In this document: positions 58,415 to 64,000 of the stretch, one piece after another
How the letters are laid out: the number at the start of each line of letters is the position of its first letter
Position numbering within the stretch: position 1 is the first letter of the stretch
Assembly (NCBI RefSeq): GCF_050624435.1
Contig: NW_027459426.1
Coordinates: forward strand, 124,001-188,000
DNA length: 64,000 bases
Direction of reading: 5' to 3'
Origin: Tenrec ecaudatus
Lineage: Eukaryota > Chordata > Mammalia > Afrosoricida > Tenrecidae
Translations under genes and position numbers: made by a program
The notes under the pieces: model-generated
Told to the model about the DNA's origin: nothing
The model's input: the letters and a program-made list of their open reading frames with translations, nothing else
Database searches by the model: none

Positions 58415-60513
58415 GCAGCTGCATGCATGTATAAGTGTTCTTTCACAGAAATTATCATCGGGGTCCTTTTGGCTGGTTCATTGTAATGTTCCTCAAAGAA
58501 AGCAGATAAGGTAGGCCATACATACATTTTATTTTCAACCAATTATTATTTTTTTTGCCAAAGCTGAAATATCATGTGGAATGATTGTATCTTCTCAGAC
58601 AATTCGAGGCATGTTGCATTTGGTCCTTGCAGGGATCAATTGAACTCATTCATGATGACAAACACATCAACCAAGTAAGCTATATCTGCAGTTCACTTTT
58701 ATCACTGAAAGGTGCTTCGAACTACGGTCTTGCTATCTGATTGAGAAACGCTTTGAGTTCATTATGAAGCTCAAAAACACGTTTTAAAATTCTTCCTCTT
58801 GACTACCATCTCACTTCAGTGGGAAATAACAGACCATAACTTGGCGTATCTAACTTGTTACACAGTTGGGAAAACAGTCGACTGTTTAAAGTGCTCGTCA
58901 TTACAAAATTGACAGAAATTATGACGCTTTTCATCACTTCTTGTAACTCTTGTGGCAGCATCTTCATTGCTAATATTTGCCAATGAATCATACAGTGAGT
59001 TCTGATGAATTCTGGTCACTCATTCAGTACCAAACGTTGAAATCCAGATCGACATACTAGCATAACTGGAGCCCCATCTGTGAAAACACCACAAACCTTT
59101 CCCCAAGAGATCGTATGTTCTTTCAGAAATGAACCAAATGTATCAAATACTTCAAGTGCAGCAGTTGTCATTTCAAGAGGTTTACAAAAAAGAAACGCAT
59201 TTTTTATAGTTGTCATTCATACACCTCACGTAAAAGAGTAACTGTGAACAGTTTGCAAGGTCTGTAGATTCATCAAGCTGGATACTAAATATTGGAATTG
59301 GAGCAGATTTAATTTCTTGGATTATCTGATCAAAAATATCAGCAGACATGTCAGCGATTCTCTGGGGACAGTGTCATTAGGTGAGGAAATTACACTCAAT
59401 TTTGTAACAAATTCATTTCCGATCAGAACCCAACAATGACTTTGGCCGCTGGCAACAGTAAATTCTCAGCAATGGTGTGAGGTTTCATAGCTCTGGCGAT
59501 TCTGAGTGCCACCAAATATGAAGATTCAACGGCTGCTACTTTTTCTTTGTGGTACTTGCTACCAATATCAAGTCTGGCTTTCTTGAGTCCATCAGCTTTG
59601 CTTATAAAATAGTTGGTATCCTTGCTGGCAAAGCTCCGATGCTTGTTATCAAAAAGGCATTTTAGTTTGTTTGGCTTCATGGATTTGGCTGATAGGACTT
59701 CACAACAAATACCATATTGCGGTTTCTCAATTCCTGCTGCAATGATTGAGGTAAAAACATACTGCAAAAAATCCCTACCATATTTTCTTAATGTTCTTTT
59801 CTACATGATCCATTGTCATGTAATGGTTTGCTAGCGAAAATAATATATAACAATAGTTTTAATAATACAAAAGATGATAGATGGCATAGTTCAGTCAATA
59901 CAGTTCATTAAAGTTTCCTATGATTACGATTCTGTGTTGTTTTCTTTACATACCTGTTACCATCACAAGGGGGCAGTATTCACATCAACCACAGCTGAAT
60001 ATAAAAAGACCGATCAGCATCTAGATTAAGTTCCCATGGTACATATGTGTATATATTTGTAGTTGTTGGTGATTTTACATTTACCCAGTAATTATAATTC
60101 ATGAAATGTTGTTTTACCTTCCATACTGCTGCTTTCAACACAGGCGATGCTTTTAACAGATTAGCTGCTTTAAACACAGCAGCTGCTTTCTACAGAGTAA
60201 CTGCTCTCTGCACAGTAGCTGCTCTCTATACATGTATGACTGATCCATATAAGTACATTATGGTGCCAAAACTGTCATATACACCTGTATTTGTACATGA
60301 TGTATGTAATAGGGTTGGCATGATGATGTAATCACGCCGGGTACTGGTATGTGGGTGTATCTGCATGTGGGCAGTCCTGCCTGGAGACAGAGGAGCTGTC
60401 TCTTGGTTCCTAAGAACATTGGAAATATGTGTTTTCCAATGGTCTTAGACCACAACTGTGAAAGTGTCGTTTGATCCCCAAATAGGTCGTGTCCCACAGG
60501 TTGAGAACCACAG
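58415..60513 (-). mobile_element. SPIN-type hAT transposon, 3'-truncated
   Basis: Minus strand. The 5' terminal repeat is at 60513-60497 (CTGTGGTTCTCAACCTG), followed by the subterminal palindromic region (GACCATTGG...CCAATGTTC), a ~0.7 kb 5'UTR and the transposase from an ATG at 59814. Pieces at 59767-59423, 59216-59016, 58991-58803 and 58542-58440 match the other copy (IIAAGIEKPQ, GSFLKEHTISWGKVC, SRLFSQLCNKLD, LSAFFEEHYNEP). The BED finger has lost a Cys (QYGICC) and a His (KCLFDNKH), and frameshifts occur. Homology stops near 58415, so the 3' part and right terminal repeat are missing. The base pattern next to the left end, CTCTAGCA, fits a hAT target. Confidence 0.88.
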
Positions 60514-60702
60514 CTCTAGCATTATATAGGCTTCCTATTATTTATCACAGATGTAGACCAGAAATACATTCATGAATGTGAATTATATCTACAACCAAGT
60601 GCCCAATGGAGTTGAAAGCTGAAGCCATCTCCCCTGTGGAAGCATTAAGCAAGGACATTGCCATCTAGGTTGCTCCTAAACCACTGATAACAGAGTGCAC
60701 TC
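60514..60702. other. V-upstream flank, no octamer found
   Basis: Lies between the SPIN end and the V pseudogene leader. No ATGCAAAT-like site was seen in the ~150 bp before the leader. Confidence 0.45.
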
Positions 60703-61207
60703 ATGAAGGAGTAACTGTGGGGTTTCATTTTCCTATTGACAGTCACCTTAGGTAAGATAACATATGGGGATGGAGAGACTACTGTGGCAGCTCCAGAGCC
60801 CTCACCTTCTGGTTTACTTCCTCACAGGTGTGCATGTGCCTTCTGGTTTACTTCGTCACTGGTGTGCATGCCCAGATGCAGTTAGTGCAGTCTGGGCATA
60901 GGGGGGAAGTTTGGAGATTGGCAAAGTTATCCTGTAAGACTTCTGGAAACACCTTCGCCAGCTACAGTATGAATAGAATTTGACAAGCTCCCATAAAAGA
61001 ACGCCTTCCGTGGAAGGGCTGGATCAACACCTACACTGGGGAGTCAAAATATGTCCAGGGCTTTACACAGGGCTATGTCTTCTCCTTGAATGCCTCCATC
61101 AGCACAGCTCATCTACAGATTATCAGCCTGAAGCGTAAGGACACTGCCACCTATTCCTGTGTGAGACACACGCTGTGAAACCCACATCCTGAGAGCGTCA
61201 GGAAACC
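60703..61207 (+). pseudogene. IGHV7/IGHV1-like V pseudogene (clan I)
   Basis: Plus strand. The leader exon relic 60703-60751 starts ATG but has a TAA at codon 4; the donor is good (TTAG then GTAAG). The intron ends in a 34-bp tandem duplication (60805-60838, 60839-60872): the first copy keeps CACAG at the acceptor, the second reads CACTG. V starts at 60881: QMQLVQSG, then a frameshifted FR1, then LSCKTSGNTFASYSMN, a stop in FR2 (ATT TGA; the Trp codon is AGA), [28 protein letters not shown], and TATYSCVR where YYC is expected. WINT.TG..., QGF and FSL...S.STA point to IGHV7. The RSS is degraded: heptamer CACGCTG (61169-61175), 23-bp spacer, nonamer CAGGAAACC (61199-61207). Confidence 0.85.
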
Positions 61208-61430
61208 TGGGGATATGGCAGCTGTGCTCACTGAGGCAGTGACTTCGAATATTTCGCTGAATCCTTTATTTACCAGTAATGCACTTAGAAATGACAGACA
61301 ATGAAAATTACTTCCTGAGATTGACCTTTCCTGTGACATTAAATCACCCCTCAAGAGAGGAGTATAAAAGTACCTTGGTATGTAGCCTTTGTTCATATCC
61401 CTGTGTAAACACTGCCTTGCAGCACTAAGA

Positions 61431-61586
61431 ACAATGCAGACTCTGTGAAGGGCTGATTCAACATCCCCAGAGACAATGACAAGAACACAGTTCATCTGCA
61501 AATGGAAGGTTAGAAAATAGAAGACAAGACCCTCTGTTACTCTGTGAGAACTTGAGAGGAAGTCAGTATGATCCCAGACACAAACT
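61431..61586 (+). pseudogene. IGHV3-like FR3 remnant
   Basis: Plus-strand fragment: ADSVKG-like GCAGACTCTGTGAAGGGC followed by a stop (TGA), then RDNDKNTVHLQM, and a degenerate end (CYSVR). At the RSS position the heptamer is destroyed (61548-61554), but a 23-bp spacer leads to nonamer ACACAAACT (61578-61586). Typical IGHV3 flanking GGGCAGCAGGGGGCGC follows near 61607. FR1, FR2 and the leader were not found. Confidence 0.75.
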
Positions 61587-61619
61587 CCCTGCTGGGAGAG
61601 AGCTGGGCAGCAGGGGGCG

Positions 61620-62811
61620 CTCAGGACCCACAGATCACAGGACACACTCAAGGGCAGGTGCAGAGGGACTGTTTCAGGGCTGGTTTCCTGTTGTGGTCTG
61701 GGGATGCTTCTCCATCTCGCTGTTTCCCCCAAGGGATTTTGCTATTTTTATGACATAGGAATACAATATAAGAAATATGTAAAATCAAACCTATTGCATG
61801 TGGGATGTATAATAATGGAATTGAGATCTCAACAGCAGAAAGTGCGGAGGGAGGAGCAAATTAAAATATTTTTTATTCGTATTATGCATTACTTATTGAT
61901 ATGCTAAATTTGGCGGCAATTGCATTGTTCAAGTAATGTTTGATAATAGTTGTATTGATTGGATTTCCTTGAAGGCAGATATAATCCTTTCAAAGATTGT
62001 AATGTGTTTCGTGATGGGTTTAGTAAGATGCTTTCTGACAATGAATGCCATGCCATTCTCTTGACTGTGCTGTTCCCGGCATAGTAAATCCTATGATTTT
62101 ATGATTCACATTGGCCAATACCAGTCATTCCATTTATGCTCACTAATGCCTAGGATACCAATCAATATCATGCATCTCATTTATTTTTGACCACTTCCAA
62201 ATTCCCTAAATTTGTAGTATGCAAATTCCAAGTTTTGGTCCTTAGAAGACTTTCTCAGTTGTTTCTCTCTACCTCGAGTCATGCTCCATCAGTAAATGAA
62301 GATTCTGAGGGCTCCACTCGCAGAGGATTTACCCAAATCATGTCCTCATGGCCATCTCCACTCCAAGAAATCAGCCTCTCTTTGGTCACATTTCAGGGCC
62401 CTCGAACTTGAGTAGTTTAAAAAATTTCCTACTTTCTTTGCTTAGGCTGTCAGTATTCAACAATGCTTCAAAGGTTTGCATAAGATTTTAGCAGCTTTTT
62501 CCTCTGAAGAGGGGAGAGGGGTCCTGTATTGTCTGTTCTTAGTCTGGAAGCTTTGTTGAAATCTGCTCCTTTTGGATGACCCTGCTGGCATTACATATAA
62601 CACTGACGTATATTCCAGCATGCCAGCAAAGCACAGGCCACCACATTATGATGAGCTACCAGACAGGTGGAGAGAATATAACATTATTTCTTCAGAATAT
62701 ATAAAATAAGTTCTAGCTAATATTTTAAATACAATAAATAAGTAACAGCATAATGCAACCAAATAGTGGAGTATTTCAATTCACCATTTTCAATTATGGA
62801 CTTAACACTGA
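61620..62811. other. V-V intergenic DNA, no gene seen
   Basis: No V exon or recognised repeat. The open frames are short and without family resemblance. Confidence 0.45.
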
Positions 62812-64000
62812 AATAGACAGCCATAGTCTCAGGACTTCCACAAGTCTACCCAACCAGGAAGCCTAGTCTTTTTATTTTTCTTTTCTTTGTGTGTGTGTGT
62901 GTGTGTCCACTTTTTTATCCCACTCTACCCCAAGACCTTCTAATGCTGTCTTTTCCAAACAAGTGAGTACTAATAGCAAGGAATCGTGTATTTCTTCTGG
63001 TCTTAGAATTCAGGAGACTCATATCCATGATTCATTACAGCATTGGATGAATGGTTTCCATGTGTCTTCAATGATCATCACTCTGGAAAGGGAGAGACAA
63101 TTAGCTGCACCTCATGTGGTTTAAAGTCCCCAGTGACTACTCTCAAAATCCAGATGTAGGACATTGTCTTCGTGGGCTGTTATGGCAGCGGTTCTTTGTG
63201 TTTCCTGAACCTCAAAGCCTCCTCAGCGAGAGAAAAGTTAACACACTGATGGTTTTATTTAGTTTAGATCAGAGCATTTCAGAGAAACATTTAGGGACTA
63301 ATTATGAAACTGCTGAAGGTGAAATATTCTCTTTATTAGATTTTTAACTTTTTTTCTGAACGGAGCTACAATGTCAGTGAGGCGGTAACAAGGGCCACGT
63401 TGACCATGAGTATTCAGAGTGATACACTCATCTTTGGCTTTAATCTGCACAGATTTGTCTGACACTCTGAGTAAAGTTGACATTCCCTGAGATTTTCCTC
63501 TCCTCAGGCAGCAGGAAGCGCAGGGCAGACCTGGGCGCTAGGACACACCTGAGAGTCTGTCAAAAGGTGACATTTGGGAGATCAGATTCTTCAAAGTCTT
63601 CACTAAGGAGACAGAGGTAATTTCTATCCTGGACATAATTCCCACAGACAATAAGGAGGGACTGTCTGTGAGGGCCCCAAGCTACTTGAGCTGCAGATTC
63701 ACAATGGGTTTGAAACCATTACTCCCCGGGTGTGGATTGTCAGTGGAGAGCCACCGTTCAAAACTCTCCGTGGGTGGCTGCCAGTGTGTGTGTTGTGTTG
63801 TGTGTGTGTTGTGTGATGTTAGTAGAATCAGGTTCTGTCCTTCCTAGCAGTGCCAAGACCCGCACCTCCCCTGCCTTGGGTTTCCAGGGTTATAAGGCTG
63901 GAGGAGTCTGACATGGAGGGCAAGGCAGAAATATGCAAAGTGGAAGACATCCATTTTAGACCCACAGGCCACCTCCACAGGGGAAGCCCCCTCATCACCC
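62812..64000 (+). repeat. Inverted duplication arm B (upstream flank of an off-window IGHV5-like gene)
   Basis: Reverse-complement counterpart of 25520-26719. It includes a (GT)n tract (62889-62907), the octamer-like ATGCAAAG near 63934, and ends at CCCCTCATCACCC, whose counterpart in arm A is about 50 bp upstream of the IGHV5-like leader ATG. A plus-strand IGHV5-like leader is therefore expected about 50 bp beyond 64000. Confidence 0.85.

Noticed and set aside
1..64000. CRISPR arrays, operons, phage or plasmid genes, tRNA/rRNA genes
   Set aside because: Spliced V genes, mammalian SINEs/LINEs and retropseudogenes show that this is a vertebrate genome. No array of regular spacers and no intact tRNA (only SINE heads) was seen.

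Overview
This looks like mammalian, probably afrotherian, genomic DNA from inside or beside an immunoglobulin heavy-chain variable (IGHV) cluster. The afrotherian call rests on AfroSINE-type tRNA SINEs and afrotherian RTE/BovB LINE copies. SPIN-type and OposCharlie1-type hAT transposons point further to a tenrec such as Echinops, because among afrotherians SPIN is best known from tenrecs. All family names are from memory; no database was searched.

Layout. 1-0.8 kb: no gene. 0.8-8.4 kb: a composite satellite in which a ~60-bp minisatellite alternates with ~385-bp monomers that each carry a (GT)n tract, forming a 2.7-3.0 kb higher-order repeat. 8.4-11 kb: old LINE and SINE debris. 11.3-11.9 kb: a minus-strand IGHV4-like gene with leader, intron, RSS and octamer, but with the invariant Trp replaced by Ser and a GC splice donor. 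14.7-15.0 kb: a minus-strand IGHV3-like pseudogene. 15.7-23.8 kb: three copies of one L1 family with a very long 3'UTR. 25.0-25.6 kb: a minus-strand IGHV5-like gene with every hallmark intact. 27.5-50.9 kb: a graveyard of nested transposons with no host gene other than retropseudogenes. 51-60.5 kb: RTE and LTR remnants, a small SPIN-type element, a MIOX processed pseudogene inside an AfroSINE, and a long 3'-truncated SPIN. 60.7-61.6 kb: plus-strand IGHV7/IGHV1-like and IGHV3-like pseudogenes. 62.8-64.0 kb: an inverted copy of the IGHV5 upstream region, so a second IGHV5-like gene should start just past the right edge.

No prokaryote-style operon, CRISPR array or novel enzyme system was seen. 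The unusual content is architectural: (1) V genes point left in the left part and right in the right part, bounded by an inverted duplication; (2) an insertion that reads as an L1 with a 3'-transduced SPIN transposase, with an unoccupied paralogous site nearby; (3) an MSRB1 retropseudogene, its selenocysteine TGA still in place, inside a hAT element that lies inside an L1; (4) an RTE LINE split by an L1 with an ERV LTR at its 5' junction and by a second LTR; (5) an L1 family with 1-3 tandem ~245-bp monomers in its 3'UTR. Only the two V genes are plausible functional host coding units. Everything else with an open frame is a transposon, a pseudogene, or a chance frame in a repeat.
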